The translations under genes and the position numbers were made by a program. From Methanothrix sp. (lineage in GTDB: Archaea > Halobacteriota > Methanosarcinia > Methanotrichales > Methanotrichaceae), in assembly GCA_028679775.1 (NCBI GenBank), contig JAJRAX010000048.1:1-15154 (forward strand): a stretch of DNA of 15,154 nt, read 5' to 3'. The notes under the pieces are model-generated. The model was not told where the DNA came from. It made no database searches and was given only the letters and a program-made list of their open reading frames with translations. This document shows positions 6,098-13,310 of this stretch, in pieces. Within the stretch, counting starts at the first letter, position 1; each line of letters begins with the position of its first letter.

Positions 6098-7285
6098 TCA
6101 GAAGTCCGTCATGATCCTGTACTGGTCGATCTCCGTCTGCTTGAGGCCTGTCAGGAACTGCTCTGCCATGTCGCGAATGTCCCTGGAGCGGGTTATAGCC
6201 CGGCCCACTACCAGTATGTTCGCGCCTGCTGCAAGAGCCGCGCCTTCGGTGTCCGTGCGAATGCCACCTGCAACAGCCACGAGGAGCCTGCGCCCATCAC
6301 GGGCCAAGCCCTGAATCTCGCGGATGTTGCTCCAGGCGTGCGCGCTCTTCTCCATGTCAATAGCTCTGTGCAGCTCCACCACATCTGGCAGAACCTCCAG
6401 ACCCTTCAAGAGGGACAGCGGATCTGGCACATTGAGCATATCGATGATGCTATAGATGCCGGTCTTCCTGGCCTCCCGTATTGACAACTCGAGCGTCTTC
6501 TTGGGTGCAAGTCCCGATATGACGACAGCGTCAGCGGTGGAGTCTGCAGCCAGCCGCACCTCTAAGTTGCCAGTATCAAGAGTCTTGAGGTCCAGTATGA
6601 CGAAGGCTCCGGGGCGAATGGCCCGGATCTCTTTGACCACGCTGATGCCGAGCATCTTGACCAGGGGTGTGCCCACTTCTATCAGAATGTGATCGCTGTC
6701 CGGAAGGGCTGTCAGCACGCGGCGCACCTCAGCCAAATCCACCAGATCAAAGGCAACCTGCAGGTATGGTGGGTCCCAGAGACGGGTCACCCGGAAGCCC
6801 ATGATGGGATGAGTGGAGCGGTCCTTCTCGTAAAGCATCAGATCTACATCAGGGAACCCTGCCATTGCCCTCTCGATCGCGAGCTTGGTAGCTCCGTAAT
6901 TGTAGCGGTAGATGGCATCGTAATCCTTGGCCTGGGGATGAATGAATACGGATACTATTATCAACAGCTCCTCGACCTTCTCCTTAGGAATGACACCCTC
7001 TGCTACCGAATCCGCCACTGCCTTGGACACAGCCATCTGGGCCGGGCCGAATATCTGGGCGGCCTGCGCCATGTTTTTCACAGTGACCTTGGGTACGATG
7101 AGTGTAGACGGCTTGGGCGGCAGATTGGGCCGAATGACACCTAAAAGGGGCGTGTGCCCTGCCGAAAGCTGTGTGAGTCCGGAGGCAAAAGCAGTGGCTA
7201 CCGGCCCCTCCTTGTCTCCTATGATCAGATCGATATGAGCAATCTCAGGCTCCTTTCCAATGAGAGCCTCTCCAACCAAAAACAA
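6098..7285 (-). CDS. fae-hps: Bifunctional formaldehyde-activating enzyme / 3-hexulose-6-phosphate synthase
   Basis: The N-terminal domain (residues 1-165) is Fae, which joins formaldehyde to tetrahydromethanopterin. It starts FLVGEALIGKEPEIAHIDL, with the catalytic His at 17, and has PPKPSTLIVPKVT and the VFIHPQAKD segment. The C-terminal domain (about 168-390) is Hps, a TIM-barrel of the OMP-decarboxylase superfamily that splits or forms hexulose 6-phosphate; ILIEVGTPL, FVILDLKTLD, VELHRAIDME and VAVAGGIR are its phosphate and metal motifs. In archaea the fusion supplies ribulose 5-phosphate and routes the released formaldehyde to the C1 carrier. The start is TTG at 7285: GAGGTGA at 7292-7298 is at ideal SD distance and the resulting N-terminus matches the Fae family exactly. 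The 55-nt gap upstream holds its own TATA box. Confidence 0.96.
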   Translation of the reverse strand: MFLVGEALIGKEPEIAHIDLIIGDKEGPVATAFASGLTQLSAGHTPLLGVIRPNLPPKPSTLIVPKVTVKNMAQAAQIFGPAQMAVSKAVADSVAEGVIPKEKVEELLIIVSVFIHPQAKDYDAIYRYNYGATKLAIERAMAGFPDVDLMLYEKDRSTHPIMGFRVTRLWDPPYLQVAFDLVDLAEVRRVLTALPDSDHILIEVGTPLVKMLGISVVKEIRAIRPGAFVILDLKTLDTGNLEVRLAADSTADAVVISGLAPKKTLELSIREARKTGIYSIIDMLNVPDPLSLLKGLEVLPDVVELHRAIDMEKSAHAWSNIREIQGLARDGRRLLVAVAGGIRTDTEGAALAAGANILVVGRAITRSRDIRDMAEQFLTGLKQTEIDQYRIMTDF

Positions 7286-7321
7286 AAAGATTCACCTCGA
7301 CTGAGTGGTGAGCAATCTCTC

Positions 7322-7329
7322 TATTTTAA
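7322..7329 (-). promoter_or_regulatory. TATA box for fae-hps
   Basis: The minus strand reads TTAAAATA about 40 nt before the TTG start. Transcription from about 7300 would give a short leader that just contains the GAGGTGA ribosome-binding site at 7292-7298. Confidence 0.4.
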
Positions 7330-7340
7330 CCCTTTTGCCC

Positions 7341-8504
7341 TCAAATGAGCTGCCAGTAGATGAGCGGCGCTAAACCCAGCAGTGCGAGGCCTGTCGCCAA
7401 CCTCATTCCTACCCTGTGATCCTTCCTGAAGGCGTCCACCTGCTCTGGGCTCATGCCTAAAGCAATGCCCCCGCCGATGAGGAGGATCGGCAGCACTACT
7501 CCCAGATTGAAGAAGAACAGATAGGTGCTTCCTTCGAGGTAGTTCTCAGCAGAAAAGAGGTCCAGTATCGCGAGGTAGATGGCTCCTATGCAGGGGAGCT
7601 TGACCAGAGAGAAGAGCGCTCCGATCAGGAAGTAAGAGCTATAGCGGCTTTTATCGACTCCCGCCTGGAAATAAGGAAGCGCCCAGTCGGTACGGAATAT
7701 GGAGTGCTTTCCATTCTGCAGCCTTATCCCATCCCAGACCTGAGAGAGGCCTGCAAGCAGGAGAAAGACAGTCAGAATGTAGCGGAATGAGTCGGCTACT
7801 GCTTTATTCTCCAGGAGCCTCTGCATGCCGAGACCGAAGAGAAAGTACATGGTGAAGATGCCCAGGGAGAAGAAGGCCACCATCATCACCAGATCTCGTC
7901 TCTTTCCATTGGACGAGAGGACTGATGCAGCCAAGAAGACAAGTATTCCCAAGAGACAGGGATTGAATCCTGCCACCAGTCCCGCACCCAGGACTGCAGA
8001 GATACTGTAAGCGGAGATCTCCTTCAAATTGAGGCCTGAGGCCTCGTCGGAGTTCAAGCTGTTGCTCTCATTTACGTCAGAAGCGGGCAGTGTGAATTGA
8101 GCGGGCGCCGGAGGCGTCTGGTTGGCCAAAGCCCCTTTGATCAGCTTTTCAAGGAGAGCATCGTCCTTTTCGTAATCCCTGTAGTTTATCACCTGCATTC
8201 CGATGATGATTGAAGGAACGTCCCTGGCTCCGTACTCTTTGATGATCCTATGGCCTTTAGGAGAATAATAGTAATAACCGCTGACATTGATGGGCATCTC
8301 TTGCCCGACCTTCTCCAGAACTCTTTGTGCTGCAGCGCATTTCGTACACCCGGGGGACTCGATGAATATGACCTCGGTGACGTTTTTTCCGGCTGCATCT
8401 TGACCGGAAGAAGACTCTATTGCTCCGCTATGAAAAATGATCAGAGCGAGCAGAACTAGGGTAAATCCCGCAATCGCAATGCGAGATGTGATTATGCGCA
8501 TCAT
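7341..8504 (-). CDS. CcdA/DsbD-type thiol-electron transporter with fused N-terminal thioredoxin-like domain
   Basis: CcdA/DsbD proteins pass electrons from cytoplasmic thioredoxin through two membrane cysteines to thiol proteins outside. Here a signal anchor (residues 7-24) precedes an extracytoplasmic thioredoxin/glutaredoxin-like domain (about 43-128) with the redox pair Cys53-Thr-Lys-Cys56 and a cis-Pro site (VPS, 96-98). A Ser/Asn-rich linker leads to six or more membrane helices (165-387). The transporter cysteines are Cys183 in GFNPCLLG and Cys305 in KLPCIGA, the CcdA signature. Thus acceptor and transporter are one chain. ATG at 8504 or 8501 follows AGGTAG; a TATA box about 25 nt upstream would also allow a leaderless message. 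The gene follows a secreted beta-sandwich gene by 56 nt. Exported CxxC rhodaneses encoded at 10814-13298 are plausible clients, by inference. Confidence 0.9.
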   Translation of the reverse strand: MMRIITSRIAIAGFTLVLLALIIFHSGAIESSSGQDAAGKNVTEVIFIESPGCTKCAAAQRVLEKVGQEMPINVSGYYYYSPKGHRIIKEYGARDVPSIIIGMQVINYRDYEKDDALLEKLIKGALANQTPPAPAQFTLPASDVNESNSLNSDEASGLNLKEISAYSISAVLGAGLVAGFNPCLLGILVFLAASVLSSNGKRRDLVMMVAFFSLGIFTMYFLFGLGMQRLLENKAVADSFRYILTVFLLLAGLSQVWDGIRLQNGKHSIFRTDWALPYFQAGVDKSRYSSYFLIGALFSLVKLPCIGAIYLAILDLFSAENYLEGSTYLFFFNLGVVLPILLIGGGIALGMSPEQVDAFRKDHRVGMRLATGLALLGLAPLIYWQLI

Positions 8505-8521
8505 CTACCTAAAAGACATAA

Positions 8522-8536
8522 GGGGTATAAAACCCC
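8522..8536 (-). promoter_or_regulatory. TATA box enclosed in a GGGGT/ACCCC inverted repeat
   Basis: The minus strand reads GGGGTTTTATACCCC: a TTTTATA box flanked by a perfect 5-bp inverted repeat. Its centre is about 25 nt upstream of the ATG at 8504, right for an archaeal promoter. It could instead be a small stem-loop after the gene ending at 8561; both uses are possible. Confidence 0.4.
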
Positions 8537-8560
8537 CATGATACAATGCCAATCAAATCC

Positions 8561-9133
8561 CTACTCTTCCGTGGAATATTCGAGATCCGGTTTATCACCA
8601 TCGGATGACTCGCTGGATGCTATGGCTACAGATGCATCATCCTCTGCCACAAGCACGATGGTGTAGGGGCAACCCTCTGTGCAGGTCTCAACAGCTTTCT
8701 TGATGATTGGGGTCACATCCAGCTCATAGCTTCCCTCTCCATCGATCTCCACTGAGGACGAGGATACATCGGCATCGTAATCTTCTTTGGTGTACCAGTC
8801 CGCGGTCTCGAGTGTCGCGCCATGCAGGAAGTAAGCTGTGATCTTTCCGGGTTTGTCAACCTTTACGGCATCAACTGTCAATGTTGCATCGGCTACCTGC
8901 TCCGGCTTGAATATGCCCTGTGATCCCAGGAGATTGACGAAGCTCAGGTAAACCTCTTTATTTGAGGCTCCGTCCACAGAGGCTGCCCAGAGCAGATCGC
9001 TGTCAGCAAAGCTCTGGTTGGCGTTGTCTGAATCTACATAAGTATCTACATCCATTTCTGCAGTAAAGCTCCCTGCAGCGGCTGTAGCGGCTAGCAGCAG
9101 GAATATGCTGATGAATGCATATAAATGTCTCAA
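8561..9133 (-). CDS. Secreted DNRLRE-domain-like beta-sandwich protein
   Basis: The 190-residue product has a clear signal peptide (residues 1-21, ending ATAAAG). The mature part opens with DVDTYVDSDNANQSFADSDLL, followed by KEVYLSF, DATLTVDAV, ITAYFLHGA and YELDVTPIIKKAVE. The D-x-Y-V-x-S/D opening, the LYLSF-type strand and the late D-V-T-x-x-V strand match DNRLRE (TGF-beta-propeptide-like, CBM96-type) domains, found on surface and carbohydrate-associated proteins. Length fits a single domain. Two Cys (ETCTEGC, near residues 150-154) could form a disulfide or a thiol pair, notable next to a thiol transporter. The start is TTG at 9133, with GGAGG at 9141-9145, 7 nt upstream. The 56-nt spacing to the transporter gene suggests a shared transcript. 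Confidence 0.78.
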   Translation of the reverse strand: MRHLYAFISIFLLLAATAAAGSFTAEMDVDTYVDSDNANQSFADSDLLWAASVDGASNKEVYLSFVNLLGSQGIFKPEQVADATLTVDAVKVDKPGKITAYFLHGATLETADWYTKEDYDADVSSSSVEIDGEGSYELDVTPIIKKAVETCTEGCPYTIVLVAEDDASVAIASSESSDGDKPDLEYSTEE

Positions 9134-9167
9134 GTGAAATCCTCCAAGCGAATACTATGGATGAACG

Positions 9168-9174
9168 ATAAAAA
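9168..9174 (-). promoter_or_regulatory. Possible TATA box for the DNRLRE-like gene
   Basis: The minus strand reads TTTTTAT about 38 nt before the TTG start. A start site near 9146 would leave a very short leader beginning at the GGAGG ribosome-binding site. Weak call. Confidence 0.3.
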
Positions 9175-9243
9175 GACTTGCGTTCATATGTACTTTATCT
9201 ATGCGTTCTCCCATCAACATGATATGCATATGACAGAAGAATC

Positions 9244-9255
9244 TATATTAAATAT
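9244..9255 (+). promoter_or_regulatory. TATA box for the NosD-like gene
   Basis: TATATTAAATAT is a good archaeal TATA match. Initiation about 25 nt downstream (near 9275) would leave a leader of about 45 nt that contains the AGGTGG ribosome-binding site. Confidence 0.42.
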
Positions 9256-9321
9256 CTGTAACATGCTTGAATTACGTTAGGTTTATTAACCACACAACAG
9301 CTTCAAAGAAAGGTGGGTCGC

Positions 9322-10764
9322 TTGAAAACTATAGTCTTTTGCATTCTGTCAGCATTGTTGCTGATCTCTCTGCTCGCTGACGGTGCCACAACTCAGGTGA
9401 ACTCGAGTCTACAGGCCGCGATTGATGCAGCATCGCCCGGAGATACTCTGCAGGTTGCTGCCGGCATCTACGGAAAAATCGTCATAGACAAGAGCCTCAC
9501 TCTAGTTGGAGACGGTGCGACGATTCTAGCTGGAAACAGAGACGCTTGCGTGAGCGTGGAGGCAGACGACGTGAGCATCTCAGGCTTCCTCGTAAAGGAC
9601 GGGTTTTATGGAATAAAGCTGGACAGCGTTACGGGCTGCACTGTCTCCAACAACACTGTGATAAATTGCGCTCAGCCAGGCATTGCTCTTCTCTTCTCCG
9701 ATGGGAATACGATCACGGGAAACAATGCCAGCTTCAATGGCATCGTGGGCGAGGGCTGGTACGGAATATATCTATCCAACTCCAATGACAACCTCATCGC
9801 CGGAAATGTGGCCTATGGCAACGGCGCCTACGGCATAAACCTGTTTCCTTCATGCTGCAATAACACCATAGAGAGAAACGTGCTGCAAGCAAACATGTAC
9901 GGCCTATACATGTTCACAGATTGCTCGGACAATATAATTGAGAAAAACGACATGTCCAGGAACACCAACTCCGGGTTGGATCTGCGTTTCAACTGTACCA
10001 ATAACATTATCGTCAACAACACCATCGAGAAAAACGTGGTGGCCGGAATAACCTTCATGGAAGATTCGGGTCAAAACGTCATCACCGGGAATATAGTTCA
10101 TTCCAATGGCCGATACGGGCTTCAGATACAGAGCCGCTCTCATGGCAATGCCGTTACATTCAATAACATCTCCGAGAGCCAGACAGGGATATTCCTGGAG
10201 TCGAGCAAGAACGAGATCTACGGCAACCGCATAACAGATAACGTCATCCAGGCAGATGATAGGGGAACAAACATCTGGAACGCACCATATCCGAAAGGCG
10301 GAAACCTCTCGAGCGACTACCAGGGAGCTGACGAGATGAGCGGCGCGGGTCAGAATGCCCCCGGCAAGGATGGATTTGGGGATGATCCCTACAGCATAAA
10401 CGAGGAGGTAGTTGACCAGTATCCGATCATGGGCGACCAGATCAAGCAGATTGTCGTCCTCACCAAGGAGCTGAACCCAGAACAGGCTAGAGTTGGCGAC
10501 AGCATCTCGGTCAAGGCCGGCATTCAGTCCAGATACAGCCTATCGCAAGTTGTGGCTCATGCTTACCAGAACGGCAAAGAGGCACAAGGTTATTGTCGTC
10601 TGGTCCTGTCCGGGGATTTCTATGAAGGCTCATTTTCGACAGCGCTATTGGACCCAGGACAGTACGACATAGTTCTCACTCTTAAGGACGAACGAGGATA
10701 TGAGCTGCAAGAGACATTAGGTGAGATCAAGGTAACATCTCGTGGTGGTCTCACATCATCATAA
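9322..10764 (+). CDS. Secreted NosD-like right-handed beta-helix protein with C-terminal Ig-like module
   Basis: After a signal peptide (MKTIVFCILSALLLISLLADG) the LQAAIDAASPGDTLQVAAG motif opens the NosD/pectate-lyase-like fold. About ten irregular turns follow (residues 45-330), each with the ladder N-x-I-x-x-N and G-x-x-L pattern (NNTVINC, GNTITGNNAS, NDNLIAGNVAYGNG, NNTIERNVL). Such repeats are common on methanogen surfaces; despite the name nothing here shows copper binding. A linker with many Asp/Gly leads to a beta-sandwich (about 372-475) carrying LNPEQARVGDSISV and DPGQYDIVLTLKDERGY, resembling modules in the downstream rhodanese and protease. TTG at 9322 is preferred because AGGTGG lies 5 nt upstream and the signal peptide then starts with Lys; GTG at 9313 in the same frame would add three residues. 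It heads a run of exported proteins. Confidence 0.88.
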   Translation: MKTIVFCILSALLLISLLADGATTQVNSSLQAAIDAASPGDTLQVAAGIYGKIVIDKSLTLVGDGATILAGNRDACVSVEADDVSISGFLVKDGFYGIKLDSVTGCTVSNNTVINCAQPGIALLFSDGNTITGNNASFNGIVGEGWYGIYLSNSNDNLIAGNVAYGNGAYGINLFPSCCNNTIERNVLQANMYGLYMFTDCSDNIIEKNDMSRNTNSGLDLRFNCTNNIIVNNTIEKNVVAGITFMEDSGQNVITGNIVHSNGRYGLQIQSRSHGNAVTFNNISESQTGIFLESSKNEIYGNRITDNVIQADDRGTNIWNAPYPKGGNLSSDYQGADEMSGAGQNAPGKDGFGDDPYSINEEVVDQYPIMGDQIKQIVVLTKELNPEQARVGDSISVKAGIQSRYSLSQVVAHAYQNGKEAQGYCRLVLSGDFYEGSFSTALLDPGQYDIVLTLKDERGYELQETLGEIKVTSRGGLTSS

Positions 10765-10780
10765 TCGATATCACACAAAG

Positions 10781-10788
10781 TATAAATA
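10781..10788 (+). promoter_or_regulatory. Consensus TATA box before the first rhodanese gene
   Basis: TATAAATA in the 49-nt gap is a strong archaeal TATA box. It would start transcription near 10810, only a few nt before the TTG at 10814, so the rhodanese-protease genes may be expressed separately from the NosD-like gene. The GGAGAG at 10796-10801 would then be used only on read-through transcripts. Confidence 0.45.
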
Positions 10789-10813
10789 TTAAAAAGGAGA
10801 GATAATTACGGCA

Positions 10814-11950
10814 TTGAGATCAGGTCTGTGGTCCTGTTTAGCGGGAGTGGGCATCATGGCGCTCATTGCGTTGTTGGCGCTGGCAAATGCAGCATACGGA
10901 GGCGAAGCCTATTGCGATGCCTGTAAGGGCGATTCAGGCTGGTCCGGAACAGCTAAGCTCGATGAGATCGGCAATCTCAACTCTGGCAGCGAGGAGGTCA
11001 TGGCTGGCCTGAGCACTGCTCAGAAGAATCGGGTGGGTGTCTGGAAACAGTCGCTCTCCGGATTCAATGCTACTGACAATGAAAACGCAAGCGATTCCGC
11101 GCCGAAGGATACCCTGGAGAACGACACCACCGCAAGTCAGATAGCAAAAAAGGTTGTGTCCCATAAACCCGCTGAAGAGAACTCAACCATAGTGAGGAGC
11201 GAGATGGCAAAGAGCATGCTAGCCCCCATCGACGAGGCCAATGACACTGCCATCTATCTGGACATCAGCGAAGAAGCAACAGAACATATTCCTGGGTCGA
11301 TTGCTATTCCTTATGACGAATTTCTGAACGGCACAGCCGTGAGGAGCGAGGCCGAGCTGGATGCATTGCTGGGCGATGCGGGAATATCTCGCGACGATAC
11401 TGTGATCATCTACGGCGAATGCATGCCCTGTGGTGGAGGACCTGCCCCTGCAACCTTTGTCTACTGGATCATGAGGTCCTTGGGTCATGAGAATGTGAGG
11501 GTGCTGGATGGTACCGTCAAGGATTGGGCCTCATCCGGGAGATCGACGGCTACAGATATGGCGATACTGCCAGCCAAGACGTACACATCGAAGGTCACAT
11601 CCGATTTTGCGGCAGACTATGATTATGTGAATAGCGGAAGCGCACAGATTGTGGACGCGAGAACCATAAGTGAGTTTGGCAATTCCTCAATTCCGGGTGC
11701 AATCAACATACCATATGAGAGCGTTATCCTCAATGATAAGCTTCGGGAGGAGTCCAAGCTAAAACGCGTCTTTGCCATCCTAAATGAAGAACAGCCGGTG
11801 GTAGTCTACACCAATACAGGAATTAAGGCATCGGTGGTATGGTTTGCCTTGACCATGCTCGGATATGATGCCGAACTGTACTCCTATGAGAATTACTGGA
11901 CCAACCAGGAGTTATTGCGCAGAGCTGCTGAGACCAATACAACAGCCTGA
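10814..11950 (+). CDS. Exported double-rhodanese protein, paralogue 1, with atypical cysteines
   Basis: A signal peptide or anchor (residues 8-27) is followed by CDAC (Cys34, Cys37), a Ser/Asn/Thr-rich linker (40-130) and two rhodanese domains. Domain 1 (about 135-245) has YLDISEEATEHIPGSIAIP and the loop YGECMPCGGGP (Cys203, Cys206). Domain 2 (about 262-372) has IVDARTISEF, IPGAINIPY and YTNTGIKAS. Two-domain thiosulfate sulfurtransferases keep the persulfide Cys in domain 2 (YCGxGxxA); here that position is Thr333, while domain 1, normally inactive, carries two Cys. All mature Cys thus lie in two CxxC pairs. TTG at 10814 is the only reasonable start; GGAGAG lies 12 nt upstream, farther than ideal. 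Sulfane-sulfur transfer, disulfide exchange or metal binding outside the cell are all possible. Confidence 0.85.
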   Translation: MRSGLWSCLAGVGIMALIALLALANAAYGGEAYCDACKGDSGWSGTAKLDEIGNLNSGSEEVMAGLSTAQKNRVGVWKQSLSGFNATDNENASDSAPKDTLENDTTASQIAKKVVSHKPAEENSTIVRSEMAKSMLAPIDEANDTAIYLDISEEATEHIPGSIAIPYDEFLNGTAVRSEAELDALLGDAGISRDDTVIIYGECMPCGGGPAPATFVYWIMRSLGHENVRVLDGTVKDWASSGRSTATDMAILPAKTYTSKVTSDFAADYDYVNSGSAQIVDARTISEFGNSSIPGAINIPYESVILNDKLREESKLKRVFAILNEEQPVVVYTNTGIKASVVWFALTMLGYDAELYSYENYWTNQELLRRAAETNTTA

Positions 11951-11984
11951 ATACAATTGAATGGACGTTATTGAGGGAGATGGG

Positions 11985-13298
11985 ATGAAGATTGGAAAAG
12001 CGGTCAGAGTTATCCTTTTTCTGGCAGCGATATTGGCCACAATCGTATCCTGTGTCAATGCAGAGTGCACCGCCTGCAAGAGCGGGTCTGTAACTGCTCA
12101 GCAGGATTCGCTGAAGAAAGAGTGGGCGGCATTCCTTGGCACAGACAACGCGACGGCCGAAGAAGTGACCACGAGCACAAGCGACAGGTCCAGTTCCATT
12201 CTGGTGCCACTTGAGAATGCCGTCGATTCTGAGATAATTCTCGATATCAGTCCAGATCCTGCTGAGTACATTCCTGGCGCCATAGGCATCCCATACACAG
12301 ATTTTCTCCTTCCGGGAGGTGCACTCAAGACTGTGTCAGAGATGTCGGAGGTCTTGGGCAAGGCCGGCATAAGTGAGACGGATTCTGTTCTGATTTACGG
12401 CGAATGCCAGCCATGCGGCGGAGGGCCTTCAGCCGCGACTTACGTCTACTGGATACTCAAGTATCTGGGTCATAAGGATGTCAAGCTGCTGGACGGCAGC
12501 ATTGACGATTGGGTGACTGCCGGAAAGCCAACGGCAAGCAGCCCCTCATATCTGCCTGCTAAGAACTACACCCCTGCCCTGAATTCCGATCTCTTGGCTA
12601 GCTACGAATATGTGCACAGCGGCTCAGCTCAGGTCATCGATGCCCGAACTGCTACGGAATTTGAGGTGGGATCGATTCCAGGAAGCATAAACATTCCTTA
12701 TAATCGGGTCTTTGACGGCAAAAAGATCAAGGACGAAGCCGCCCTGCGAGAGCTGTTCTCCTCCTTGGACCCGAATAAGCCAATCGTAGTCTACACCAAC
12801 ACAGGAATCAAAGCATCAATGATCTGGCTGGCTCTGACCCTCCTGGACTATGACGCCAGAGTCTACTCCTGGATGGACTGGCAGGCCAACTTGCCTCATC
12901 TGAACATCGACATGCAGGAGGCTCACAGCGATCTCAATCCTGCGAAGATCGGCGACGCCGTCACAATAACTGTTGTCTTCCAGGAGAAGAACAATAGCTC
13001 TGAGGGCACAATCAAGATCGGCTCGTCGTCTCAAGCCGAGAAGAGCGCGGCAGGAAGTGGGTTCATTGTATCAGCCCTTATCAAAAGCCCTTCAGGCGAA
13101 CAGGTATCCAGTGTCGTGTTGAAGCGCACCCGGTCAGAAGGAGACGAGTTTACAGGCATCTGGAATGCCAATGTAGCCTCTGGAGTCTACAGCGTTGATA
13201 TCATGGCCGCACTTGATGAAGTAACCGAGACCTTCAGAGACGCCATGCGAATTGAGGTCGCTGGCACCAGTAAATATAAGAATATTGGGAATGAATAA
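11985..13298 (+). CDS. Exported double-rhodanese protein, paralogue 2, with extra C-terminal Ig-like module
   Basis: A tandem duplicate of the preceding gene. It has a signal segment (residues 5-26), CTAC (Cys28, Cys31), a shorter linker, rhodanese domain 1 (about 75-185) with YGECQPCGGGP (Cys141, Cys144), and domain 2 (about 200-305) with VIDARTATEF and YTNTGIKAS, where Thr271 replaces the catalytic Cys. Unlike paralogue 1 it continues with a beta-sandwich (about 308-425) containing LNPAKIGDAVTITV and SGVYSVDIMAALDE. ATG at 11985 is chosen over an ATG at 11961 because GAGGGAGA lies just upstream and it removes an acidic prefix before the signal peptide. IVSC (ending at Cys23) also fits a lipobox, so it might be a lipoprotein. 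It starts 34 nt after paralogue 1 and ends 12 nt before the protease gene, so an operon is likely. Confidence 0.86.
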   Translation: MKIGKAVRVILFLAAILATIVSCVNAECTACKSGSVTAQQDSLKKEWAAFLGTDNATAEEVTTSTSDRSSSILVPLENAVDSEIILDISPDPAEYIPGAIGIPYTDFLLPGGALKTVSEMSEVLGKAGISETDSVLIYGECQPCGGGPSAATYVYWILKYLGHKDVKLLDGSIDDWVTAGKPTASSPSYLPAKNYTPALNSDLLASYEYVHSGSAQVIDARTATEFEVGSIPGSINIPYNRVFDGKKIKDEAALRELFSSLDPNKPIVVYTNTGIKASMIWLALTLLDYDARVYSWMDWQANLPHLNIDMQEAHSDLNPAKIGDAVTITVVFQEKNNSSEGTIKIGSSSQAEKSAAGSGFIVSALIKSPSGEQVSSVVLKRTRSEGDEFTGIWNANVASGVYSVDIMAALDEVTETFRDAMRIEVAGTSKYKNIGNE

Positions 13299-13310
13299 CT
13301 GGAGTTAAGC

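Larger units (their letters stand above)
9134..9321. other. Divergent promoter region between the two envelope gene groups
   Basis: The 188-nt gap separates minus-strand and plus-strand secreted-protein genes. It is AT-rich and contains TATA-like boxes for each direction, a palindrome ATATGCATAT at 9222-9231, and two copies of CATATG (9185-9190 and 9227-9232) that could be regulator sites. The copies of TGCGTTC at 9179-9185 and 9202-9208 form a short direct repeat. No RNA gene was recognised. Confidence 0.5.

Noticed and set aside
6086..6098. Palindrome AGATCA-A-TGATCT at the end of fae-hps as a terminator
   Set aside because: Short, AT-balanced stem with a 1-nt centre, which cannot form an RNA hairpin loop; the next gene starts 15 nt later, so termination here is unlikely.
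9644..10250. Asn/Gly-rich short repeats as a possible CRISPR or DNA repeat array
   Set aside because: They are degenerate at the DNA level and explained by the beta-helix protein turns (N-x-I-x-x-N pattern).
10814..13298. The two rhodanese genes as one gene broken by a frameshift
   Set aside because: Each has its own signal peptide, linker, two full rhodanese domains and stop codon, with a good ribosome site before the second; they are tandem paralogues.
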